Assembly: GCA_032716605.1 (NCBI GenBank)
Contig: CM064580.1
Span: 33,368,728-33,432,727, forward strand
Length of the DNA stretch: 64,000 nt
Source of the DNA: Paralithodes platypus
Lineage: Eukaryota > Arthropoda > Malacostraca > Decapoda > Lithodidae
Reading direction: 5' to 3'
The position numbers and the translations under genes were made by a program. Shown here one piece after another: positions 21,459 through 30,361 of the stretch (position 1 is its first letter; each line of letters starts with the position of its first letter). Below the pieces are notes generated by a model. The model was not told the DNA's origin. It saw only the letters and a program-made list of their open reading frames with translations, and ran no database searches.

Positions 21459-23189
21459 TCAAAGTGGTGAGCAGTCAAGATTTGCTTTGGCACACTGGCA
21501 GATGGAGCAGTCCCCTTTGCAAGAACATTTGATCAGCTCCCTGCACGCTCTGGAAGCCTCTGGAATTGTCACCCAAACTGGTACCCACGAATCTGATATC
21601 TTGGTCCAGGCAAAATCATGTGGAGAAGGAATCACTAGTTCTGTTTGTGTGCTAGTCGTCCAGATTCCTGCTTGATACACTGCACGTCGGACATGCTGGA
21701 GTATCGCATCATTGGTGGGTGGCAGCTTGCCCATTGCTCGATTCTTGTGACAGAAGAGTTCCCTTCTTGTATCGTTGATGGATCTCGAAGGACTGGTTCT
21801 GTCATACAGGATAACAGTCCATCTCTCGATCTTCTTGAAATGGTCATCGTCGACATCCAACAGCTGGAAGGGATGACTGGCGAGATACACAAATGTCTCT
21901 GTGATGTCTTCATAAACATGCCAGGCCTGCCAAACTGACTTCTTGCCCTTGCCGTTGAAGGCAGAGGTTGTGTCGCAACCTGACAATGCATGAAATACAG
22001 GTAATGCTCGCGATGTTGGCTCCCCCAGGCTTGCACAGATGGCGTTTAAGTGTGCCTGGTCTTCACAGCAGTACGAGATGTATTTCCTTTTGTTGTAAAT
22101 GATGCTCTGGCCGATGGTTAGGCAAGCCTGGGAGTCACGCTTGTCTTGATGTTTCAAGTTGGATCCATTCAAGATCATGGAAACCAGAGACTTGAGGCTT
22201 GTGGGTATTGAGTCTTCTTGGCATTGAGCCGGGAAGCAACCAGTGAATTTGAAGCCTTTATGGCTTAAGATGTCTTCTCTGACTAACGTAGCAGCTTTGG
22301 CCAGGATAAGAGCATCTTCTGTGAAGTCTCGAGTTTTCAGAGCATCCTTCAACAAATTTCTCATGCCTTCCTTGAAAACGAGAACAGTGTTTCTTCCATC
22401 ATACTGTTCTTGTGCCTCTGGGAATCGTTCTAGCAGATGATCCTTCAGTCTGGTCTTGTTGACTAGTTTCTTGATGCTCAGTTCTTCTAGACGTTCCACA
22501 TACAGAGAATGGATCTCGGATAGTTTGAAGAGGAGAGTTCCAGAGTTCACAGATTCCGCAATGTATCTGGTGAGTTCTTCAAATGCCCGAAACTCGTTCA
22601 TTTTCGCATTTGTGTCTTCAGGTATTTGGTTTAGCTTGCGAGTGAGACTACGGTAGCGATTTCTCAACTTGACCAAACATGTCAGATGGTATTTGGCCTC
22701 CATTGCAATTAGATCTCTTCCAACTATTCTACTCAAGAGCTGGGTGTCGTTTAGCTCTGTGATTATTTCCCGGATATTTTTGTCTGCATCAAACGTTGAA
22801 ACTTCATGAACATGTTCCTCTTCCCCTTTCTCGCAGAATAACAAAAATTGAACGTAAAGTGCTTTGCGCTTACTAGGCCTTTTCTCTTCAGCATCAGGGT
22901 TGCGCTGTCTCTTCTTCTTTGCCTTTGCTAACTTAGAATTGTTGAATTTCAAGTGACAAGATTTGTGCCAGGAAGCAGAATGAGAAGCAAAGTTGGCAAC
23001 AGTTTCATCACTCCCAAAATATAGTTCAGCTGGAAGAGCACCAATGGCCCGGAACTGTTCTACGTTGGTAAGGAATGATATGTAGGCATCTGTATTGTCA
23101 CGAATTGATCCAGGGCTCGGCAAGGGACACTTCAAGGGTTCACCAGTCTCCTGTTGGCAAATCACACAGCGATCCCAGTTCAGTTCCAT
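21459..23189 (-). CDS. Transposon-encoded protein with zinc motifs and a FEN-like GCDTTS block
   Basis: This is the only long undisturbed ORF in the window (576 codons). The N-terminus has CVICQ and later WHKSCHLKF, a possible zinc finger with a split ligand set. The middle is charged and helical. Near residue 415 is ALPVFHALSGCDTTSAFNGK followed by GKKSVWQAW; GCD and a following GKGKK resemble the helix-hairpin-helix entry of FEN/PIN-like nucleases (my inference). The C-terminus holds a cysteine cluster CSCKGDCSICQCAKANLDC. I know this protein type from many invertebrate genomes as an unnamed transposon family; full members, as I recall them, have several hundred more residues before the GCDTTS block, including acidic residues of the presumed nuclease, so this copy looks internally deleted yet still in frame. 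The start ATG has a CACCATGG context and lies just after a splice acceptor. Confidence 0.8.
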   Translation of the reverse strand: MELNWDRCVICQQETGEPLKCPLPSPGSIRDNTDAYISFLTNVEQFRAIGALPAELYFGSDETVANFASHSASWHKSCHLKFNNSKLAKAKKKRQRNPDAEEKRPSKRKALYVQFLLFCEKGEEEHVHEVSTFDADKNIREIITELNDTQLLSRIVGRDLIAMEAKYHLTCLVKLRNRYRSLTRKLNQIPEDTNAKMNEFRAFEELTRYIAESVNSGTLLFKLSEIHSLYVERLEELSIKKLVNKTRLKDHLLERFPEAQEQYDGRNTVLVFKEGMRNLLKDALKTRDFTEDALILAKAATLVREDILSHKGFKFTGCFPAQCQEDSIPTSLKSLVSMILNGSNLKHQDKRDSQACLTIGQSIIYNKRKYISYCCEDQAHLNAICASLGEPTSRALPVFHALSGCDTTSAFNGKGKKSVWQAWHVYEDITETFVYLASHPFQLLDVDDDHFKKIERWTVILYDRTSPSRSINDTRRELFCHKNRAMGKLPPTNDAILQHVRRAVYQAGIWTTSTQTELVIPSPHDFAWTKISDSWVPVWVTIPEASRACRELIKCSCKGDCSICQCAKANLDCSPL

Positions 23190-23215
23190 GGTGTCACTCT
23201 GAAAGGAGAAGAAAA
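23190..23215 (-). promoter_or_regulatory. Probable 3' splice site in the 5' UTR of the transposon gene
   Basis: On the minus strand a pyrimidine tract TTTCTTCTCCTTTCAG ends at 23199 and is followed 9 bases later by the start codon in the sequence CACCATGG. This indicates a leader intron, as expected for a gene expressed in a eukaryotic host. The donor site was not located. Confidence 0.55.
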
Positions 23216-23610
23216 CCTATTTGAAATTAAGTAGCCAAGGCACAAACATCTACAAAATGATTTTTCCATAATATACAATTCATATACCTAAATAGCACAA
23301 AGATGACAAATGTTGAGATTATTGTTAGGGATCTGTCCCAGTGGTTCTCCCAATATAGCTATAGTTGGCCAGATAGAGTAATAAAATATTAATGCTGTTT
23401 TAACTGCGTGCTGATATCCCTGGGCTTCAGAGCTGGCTCCTTTATATAGGCTGCCAGTCATCTGCTCATTATCTGCTAACACAATAAAATTACTCCTAAC
23501 ATATAGCCAACTAGTCATACAAACACAACACAATTACTGAACACAAATTACCACTAGTCATCATACACAATACAATTACTACACATTAATTATAATGCAA
23601 TTTAGTCCTG

Positions 23611-23651
23611 TTGTTGTTGGGGTTCCCCAGCATTGGGGAATCCACAACAAC
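23611..23651. repeat. Hairpin inside the transposon's promoter-side region
   Basis: TTGTTGTTGGGGTTCCCCA is followed by GCA and the near complement TTGGGGAATCCACAACAAC, giving a stem of about 19 bp with one bulge and a tiny loop. It lies 420 bp upstream of the transposon ATG and 273 bp from the right end. Confidence 0.8.
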
Positions 23652-23926
23652 TATAGAATACGATTTCATATCAATTTAATGCCTATAATATTAGACTTTG
23701 TAAACATGGGGATATGATGCCAAAAAAAAAATTTTTTTTAGGAAAATCGCTCTTTTTCATATTTGTCGGCCATCTTTTTCATTTTACACACAATAAAAAT
23801 TGAATCTCCGGAGGGCTCCTAGGCTAACATTTATCGATATGCCCTAAGGGTTCCTCATGCCAAATTTGGTGTTTTTATCCGCCATGTAACCGTAATCATC
23901 AAATATAGCTCTAAGCCACCTCACTA

Positions 23927-24438
23927 TATGTGTCTATGCACCAGTCAACCAAGAAACTGGGAAAGGTGCGGAAGAAAATAGAAAATTTTGGAATAAAGTC
24001 AATAAATGTATAAGAGAAAGGCAAGAGTTTACACAGGTAATATTAGTAGGTGACATGAATGGTAGAGTTGGAAACGAGGAGATAGAAGGTATAGTGGGTA
24101 AATGGGGTGTGGAGGGTAGGAATATGAATGGTGACTTCCTTTTAGAAGTATGCGCGGAGAGAGCGATGTTCCTGGCTAACACATTTTTTGAACATCGTCA
24201 TAGATATATATGGCACAGAGGTGAAGGTGAGCAGGAACAGAAATCTCTAATTGACTACGCCATGATGGACTCCGGACTAAAAGGAAGAATTTTAGATTCA
24301 AAAGCTGTAAGAGGTATGCTGAAGGGATCAGACCACTATACAGTGCTGACAAAAGTGAGAATAAGGAAGGAGTGGAAATATGAGAGGGAAGAGAGAAAAC
24401 TGACAGTAGAGAGAATAAATGTGAGAAAATTTAATTAA
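23927..24438 (+). pseudogene. RTE-like LINE: endonuclease, C-terminal part
   Basis: CVYAPVNQETG is the endonuclease YAP block, VILVGDMNGRVGNEEIEG the D-x-N block, SLIDYAMMD and GSDHYTVLTKVRIR the terminal SDH block with its catalytic histidine. A stop follows at 24438 and the frame is then shifted. Confidence 0.85.
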
Positions 24439-26693
24439 GAATGTAATGCAACAAAATACACGGACATCCTGAAAGAGACTATAAAGGACATGGATGTTAT
24501 GATAGATCTGGGAAATACTGTAGACGAAGTATGGAAAGGTACAAGAGACTATGATTAAAGCAGCTGAGAAAGTATGTGGGAAGAAAACATTTAAAATGTG
24601 GAAGAAGAAAGGTAACGCATGGTTTATCAAAGAGATAGAAGAAATAGTGAAAAAGAAGAAAGTTGAGAAAGATTATGCTGCAAAAGAATATACCTAGAGT
24701 AACTAGAGATGCGAGGAAAGAAGATTATAAAAACTTGAAACAAAGAGTGAAGAGGACGATACAAGACGCTATAAGGAAGACAGATGAGGAATATGGGAAA
24801 AAGATTAGTGAACAGTTTCTGGATGACAAGAAAGCATACTACAGAGCTGTGAAAGAAGCCAGAGGGAAGAAGACAGTGTCCCAGGTGGTAGGATGAGGGA
24901 CATGAATGGGGAAGTGGTAGAGGGTGATGGTGTGGTGAAAGTATGGAAAGCTAATTTTAGTAGCTTAGCTGTAAAGACTAGGGGGGAAGGCAAAGATCTA
25001 ATCCATAGGAATGGAGAGAGGTAGAATAAACAGGGTAGTTGAAAGCCAGATAAGCAAAGAAGAAGTAAAAGAAGCAATCAATAGACTTAAAATGGGCAAA
25101 GCTGCTGGAGTAGATAACATCCCAGGTGAAATGCTGAGATATGGAAAAGAAGCTGTTGACATAATGCATAGGTTGTGTAAATTAGCATGGGAAAAGGAAA
25201 GTGTACCAGAGGACTGGAGGAAAGCAGTGATCGTACCCTTGTACAAAGGGAAGGGTAGTAAAGAAGAGTGTAAGAATTATAGGGGAATTAGCTTGCTTAG
25301 CATACCTGGAAAGGTACACGCAAGAGTAGTAACAGAGAGACGACAGAAAATAGCGGATGACAAACTAGGCAAGGAACAGGGAGGTTTCAGAAAGGGCAGG
25401 GGCTGTGTTGACCAGATAGCCACAATGCGATTGTTGGTAGAGAAGTATCTGGCCAAGAACAGAAAACTCTATGCAGCATTCATGGATTTAGAAAAAGCAT
25501 ACAACAAAGTAGACTGGGAGGGTCTGTGGGATGTGTTAACAGTATATGGTGTGGGAGGAAAGTTGCTAATGGCAAAACAAAAATATAGGAATGCAATGGC
25601 AAATGTGAAGGTAGGGGATAAGTTAAGTGAAAGTTTTGAGGTCAATGTAGGTGTAAGAAAGGGATGTCATGTCAGCTTGGTTGTTCAATATATACATGGA
25701 TGGAGTGAATAGAGGATGTTGGGCTGGATCAATGGGTGTGGGAGCTAGACTGGAATCAGAGGGAAGAACATGGAAGATTTTAACATGCCTATATGCGGAC
25801 GATGCAGTCCTGTTGGCGGAAAATGCGGAAGAACTTCAGAGAGTGGTCACTGACTTTGACAGGGTATGTGAAAAGAGAAAGTTAAAGGTCAATGTAGAGA
25901 AATGTAAGGTAATGGTGTTTGAGAGAAGAATGCATGAAACCATAGATTTTAAGGAAAAATATAGAATCAAGAAAGAACATGAGAAAAGTTGTAGAATAAA
26001 AATGAAAAATTAAGTACTGGAAGAGATTGAAAGTTTCAAATATTTGGGAGCTGTACTATGCAAATATGGTAAAATGGAGAGTGAGATAAAAGAGAAAAAT
26101 GCAAGGGAGAAAGGTGATTGGAGATCTTGATAGTATTCTCAAAGGAAGAATGGTTAGCCAGGAAGTCAAAAAGTAACTGAGAAACAGTGTGCTGCTCCCA
26201 ACACACTCGTATGGAAGCGAGACATGGACAGCAAGTGACTAGGACCTCTCCAAACTGAGAGCTGTGGAGATGAGCTTTATCAGAATGGCAGCTGGCATGA
26301 ATAGGCTAGATGGGCCAAGTAATAGGGAAGTGTAAGAGTCCTTTGGAATGGAAGAGCAGGCTTTGGGCATTGATTGTGGTGTGGTTGAGTGGATAAAGAG
26401 AAGTACTCTGAGGTGGTATGGTCATGTTCAGAGAATGGATGAAGACAGAATGCCAAGAAAGATATATGGGAGTCAGGTGAGTGGAACTGCTAGTAGTGGA
26501 AGACCACCTATGGTATGGGAAAAGAAAGTGGAAAAATATATTGAAGAAAAACTTCCACGTAGTGGAAGGGGCATTGTGGCACGGGCAAGGGAGGCATGTC
26601 TTGACAAAGTAGTTTGGAGACGTTTCTGTCATGGCCATCCTTTAGCGGGGGTTTCCCAGGGGGAAACGATGCATCGGAGATGATGATGATGAC
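24439..26693 (+). pseudogene. RTE-like LINE: linker, reverse transcriptase and C-terminus
   Basis: Pieces in three frames give the linker (24545-24896), RT fingers VPEDWRKAVIVPLYKGKG and YRGISLLSIPGKV (25200-25320), GGFRKGRGCVDQI, AFMDLEKAYNKVDW, the catalytic box YADDAVLL (25792 onward) and a C-terminal segment with LRWYGHVQRMDEDRMPRK (26400 onward). The end is followed by a short GATGATGATGA tail. Shifts near 24440, 24540, 24660, 24900, 25690 and 26015 disable it. Confidence 0.85.
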
Positions 26694-27450
26694 GGGTAGG
26701 AATGTGTTGAAAAAACGGTGCCCCCCAACTTTCCGTAATGGAGAAGGTATACACTGAGAACGCCCAGAAGAACACTGATTAATGTATATCATTAGAAGAG
26801 TGAGAGAGTTGCAACATTGTGGCGTGTGGAGAGAGATTGTAGGGAATTAGTAAGAGGAAGTGAGTTGATGACACAAAATGCTTTGGATAATACCCTTTCG
26901 AGAAATGCGGTATGGGTAGAACCTCCCCATATATGCGAACAATACTAGACACATAGGTGCACCATGCCCTAATACAGAGCAAGAAGCTGTGCAGGAAGAT
27001 AGTTGAGCACACCTAGCTCCTGGGAAGCTGCTTTAGCAAGAGTGGTAATATGATCTTTCCAAGAAAGTTCAGAAGAAAAAGAAACGCCAAGAATACTGAA
27101 AGAAGATAAAAGACTGATATGAATTTTGTTAAAGCATAAGGGATAGACGTGTGGATGATTGTGACCAATAGATAAATGGAAAAATTGGGTTTTGGAAGCA
27201 TTGAAAGTAACAAGATTTTCTCTACCCTAATTGAAAATAGTTAATAGAGCAGAAGATAGGTGTTCTACGGCCTCATCATGTTAGTTTTCAAGTGATTGCA
27301 TGCTGGATCGTTGTAGAAAACTAGTTGAATACTGTAAGGTAGAGTCATCAGCATATGAGTGGATAGGACTAGGGGTACAGTTGAGAAGATCATTAATGAA
27401 TATTAGAAAGCAAATTGGAGACAGGACAGAACTCTGAGGAACATCGAAGT
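26694..27450 (-). pseudogene. Jockey-like LINE: RT C-terminal half (right half of the split copy)
   Basis: Minus-strand fragments include PQSSVLSPICFLIFINDLLN and SPIHSYADDSTLQYSTSF (27281-27493), the latter with the YADD catalytic box, then degenerate C-terminal blocks ending RFFNTFLP. The copy continues at 20306 on the other side of the RTE-like LINE. It meets the CR1-like LINE near 27450. Confidence 0.75.
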
Positions 27451-29219
27451 GGAAGCTAGCCAACGTAACACCGATACTAAAAAAAGGCAGCAAATCCCTA
27501 CCCAGTAACCAATTAGCTTAACCTCAGTTGTATGTAAAATTCTAGAAACACTCCTAAGAGACAGACTCGTAAATCACTTAGAGGAAAATAACATACTTAA
27601 CCCTTAATTAGCGGTGAGCAACATAAGTCGAGTTAAATAAAGCTGGACTATGTGGCGGCGCTCGACATAACTCGAGTGGCAATTTCAGCACGTAATGTGG
27701 CGGAGAGAGAGAGACAAGTGGTGGCAGGAGACTAGCGAGCGTATGACTGCTCCAGACCACCGCGGCGAACCTACTGACACAAATCTCAGCTCCCTCCTCC
27801 CTCTCTCACTCGCTACATCCTCAATTATGTACCGAAAGTACCGAATTACCTGCTTTTTGCACTCGCGTTGCACGGTATTGCAAGAAAACTATCCATCATA
27901 CAAGGATCGTTATGGTGTCATTCGAAAGCTCTGTTTATGCCCTTTCAGGGATAGATACTTGTTTTACGTTCTGGGTCTTATTTAGGCATGAAAATGATCA
28001 CGTAAACAGCCCTATTTTGGCTAAAAACACCCCGCTGGGCGGTACACATAAATAAACCGCATAGGCCGCTCGTAAGGTGTTAAAGATACTCGACACGGCT
28101 TTCGGCTTTCGTAACAAACGTTCCTGCTTCACAAACCTCTTGGACTTCTTATACGATATCCTCAGCCTCTATGATGAGAGTAAAGCTGTAGATATTATAT
28201 ACCTTGATTTTCAAAAGGTCTTTGACAACATTTTCCTGCTAAAACTAAAGGCGCATGGAATACAAGACGGTGTGAAATGGATAGAATTGGCAGCGAAAGC
28301 AAAAAGTAGCCATAAGTGGTAAGGCATCTAAATGGACCAATGTAAGTAGCGGGGTACCCCAGGGATCGGTAGTAGGACCAATTATCTTTCTAATTACGTC
28401 AATGACATATATGGTCTCACTTGTACCATCTCAAAGTTTGCTGACGATGTAAAAATTGCAAATAGCGTACTCTCAAAAAACAAGTTGACGATCAACACAA
28501 TCTAGATAAGTCATGTCAGGCCCAAATTGGCTGGTTGGTGATTTTGTTTTATAAATGTAAAGTACTACATATCGGATACCGAAATGAGAAAGCAACTATT
28601 CGATGAATGGCACTCAGCTTACGAAAGTAGACAGAGAAACCGATCTGGGAGTAATAATATCGAGTAACCTAAAACCGAGTCAACAATGTTCAGAAGTTGT
28701 TAAGAAGGCAAACAAAAATAATTGCTTTATAGGCATGTGTTTGAGCATAAATCCAAAGAAGTTATCCTAACTCTCTTAAATTCCTTAGTCAGCCCTCTTC
28801 TGGAATACTGCGTTCAATCCTGGTGCCCTTATTACCAAAAACCTATAGACAAGCTAGAACGAGGTCAACGTAGAGTTACCAAAATGATCCCTTGCCTAAA
28901 GAACAAACCATGCGAGGAGTGTCTTAGAGAATTAAATCTATTTCCTTTAACTCAGCGCAGATTAAGAGGCGACTTAATTCAAGTGTTCAAAGGCATCGAC
29001 AATATGAACTGTAATAATTATTTCACTATCGACCAATCAAATTACACGCGGGGGAACGGTTGCAAAATTATTCGTAAATCTTTTAACTCGCACGAGTCTA
29101 AGAATTTCTTCTTATATCGAGTTGTCAACTTGTGGAAGGGGCTTCCCCGAGATGTCATTGACTGCAGCACCGTTGATTCTTTTATTTTTTTCCTAGACAA
29201 ATATCTTGCCTCAAACTGA
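27451..29219 (+). pseudogene. CR1-like LINE reverse transcriptase, split by a MITE
   Basis: 27455-27600 encodes KLANVTPILKKGS and a following block ending EENN; after the MITE the frame resumes with HGFRNKRSCFTNLL and IIYLDFQKVFD (28090-28230), PQGSV-type and KFADDVKIA blocks (28340-28460) and an intact C-terminal reading frame 28722-29219 with KLERGQRRVTKMIPCL and RRLRGDLIQVFKGID. These are the blocks of CR1/Rex-type non-LTR elements. The endonuclease is missing, so the copy is 5' truncated. A TA-rich tail follows near 29282. Confidence 0.82.
27597..28083. mobile_element. TTAA MITE, 480-bp AGCGG family, copy 1
   Basis: The element 27601-28079 (479 bp) starts CCCTTAATTAGCGG and its reverse complement starts CACCTTACGAGCGG; TTAA flanks both ends. 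Removing it with one TTAA joins the LINE frame as ...NNILKDTRHGFRNKRS without a break. The interior matches 53813-54292 along its length. No ORF of the element is credible. Confidence 0.9.
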
Positions 29220-29529
29220 CTGCGTTTGTAAAGGAATAACTATAGTTTATTCCCCCCTCAGATTCATCAAGGATTATTGTGTATATATATATATTACGAA
29301 GACTTTACTTTTTTTTTCTTTTTCCCAGATACATGAAAGATCACGTACCCATCTGTCCCCTACTAACTTCCTAATCCTGCCACGGACATTAGTTCCAGGG
29401 CAGTAGTTCCCATTCCAATTTTCCCTTACCCACTCTAAACCACTGTTTGGACACTTGATCATCAGTGTTTTGGAGGACAAGCAGCCTAGAGAGGTCACTA
29501 GAACTGTTGTTGCTTGATTTCCTTTGTAC

Positions 29530-30361
29530 TCCTTTGTACAGATCGCCAGTATGGTTTCCTTAAGGTCCACTCTACTGGCAATCTTCTTTCTTTACACTAT
29601 TCAACTAGTTTTTGACAACTACCCAATATACAGTCTCTACAAATCATGTGATGAGGCCATAGCACACCTATCTTCTGTTCTAACAACTATCTCCGATTGG
29701 GGCAGAGAAAATCTTTTTACTGTCAATGCTTCCAAAACCCAATTTGTCCTTCAATCTCCCTGTCACGTTTTTCCACGCTACTTTCCATTATACTTCAACA
29801 ATACACAAATCAACCCTTTTTCTTATCTCAATATTCATGGTGTTTCTTTTGTTCTGACCTTTCTATGAAAGATCATATTACCACTCCTGCTAACACAGCT
29901 TCTCAGAAGTTAGGTGTGCTCAACTGTCTCTGTGGGTTCTTCATCCCCTCACAGCGTCTTGTTCTGTACAGGGGCAACAGTGCGCCCAGTATTGAGTATT
30001 ATTCATATGTATAGTTACACCCATACCGCACTTCTTAACAGGGTAAAGTCCAATGTAATATGTCTCATAAACTCACATCCTCTTACTAATTCCCTACAAT
30101 CTCTTTCTACACGCCACAATGTTGCATCTCTCTCAATCTTCTACCGCTATTACACTAAACAGTATTCTTCAGAGGTTTCTCAGTGTATACCTCTATATTT
30201 ACGGAGAGTGGGGAGCACCCGCTTTTCAACACACTCCCATCCCTATTCTGTACAACTCTCTTACCCAAGAGTGAACTGATGTTCCTAGCCTTTCTTCTAC
30301 TCAACAAGTATGGATGATTCAGGTGCTATTCTTCCCTCTCCTATTTGTGGATAATATTCTA
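29530..30361 (+). pseudogene. Jockey-like LINE: rearranged RT C-terminal part
   Basis: The start resembles DRQYGFLK, then an internal deletion jumps to DEAIAHLSSVLTTISDWGRE and SKTQFVLQS. The C-terminal domain continues with TALLNRVKSNVICLINSHPL and NVASLSIFYRYY to PRVN. After FFYST it switches to a segment with DDSGAILPSP that belongs before the RT, so this is a rearranged join of two copies. It then breaks at the target site of the RTE-like LINE. Confidence 0.78.

Larger units (their letters stand above)
21159..23924 (-). mobile_element. TIR DNA transposon, 2766 bp, TA target duplication
   Basis: Both ends begin GTGAGGTGGCTTA, and about 25-30 bases further in both carry TTACATGGCGGATAAAA and then a CATGAGG...CCCTTAGGG block, giving long interrupted TIRs of about 80 bp. 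TA at 21157-21158 and 23925-23926 is the duplicated target. Excising the element with one TA restores an open reading frame across the LINE endonuclease. It carries a single 576-codon gene on the minus strand. Confidence 0.9.
20307..26693 (+). mobile_element. RTE-like LINE inserted in a Jockey-like LINE
   Basis: The left junction is near GAATGGGGG|CTTACC and the right junction is a (TGATGATG) tail followed by GGGTAGG; the G-rich flank makes the target duplication hard to size. The 5' UTR is about 390 bp. The body is one EN-RT ORF broken by frameshifts, with a very short 3' UTR and trinucleotide tail, as in RTE-clade elements. The copy is itself split by the TIR transposon 21159-23924. Confidence 0.82.
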
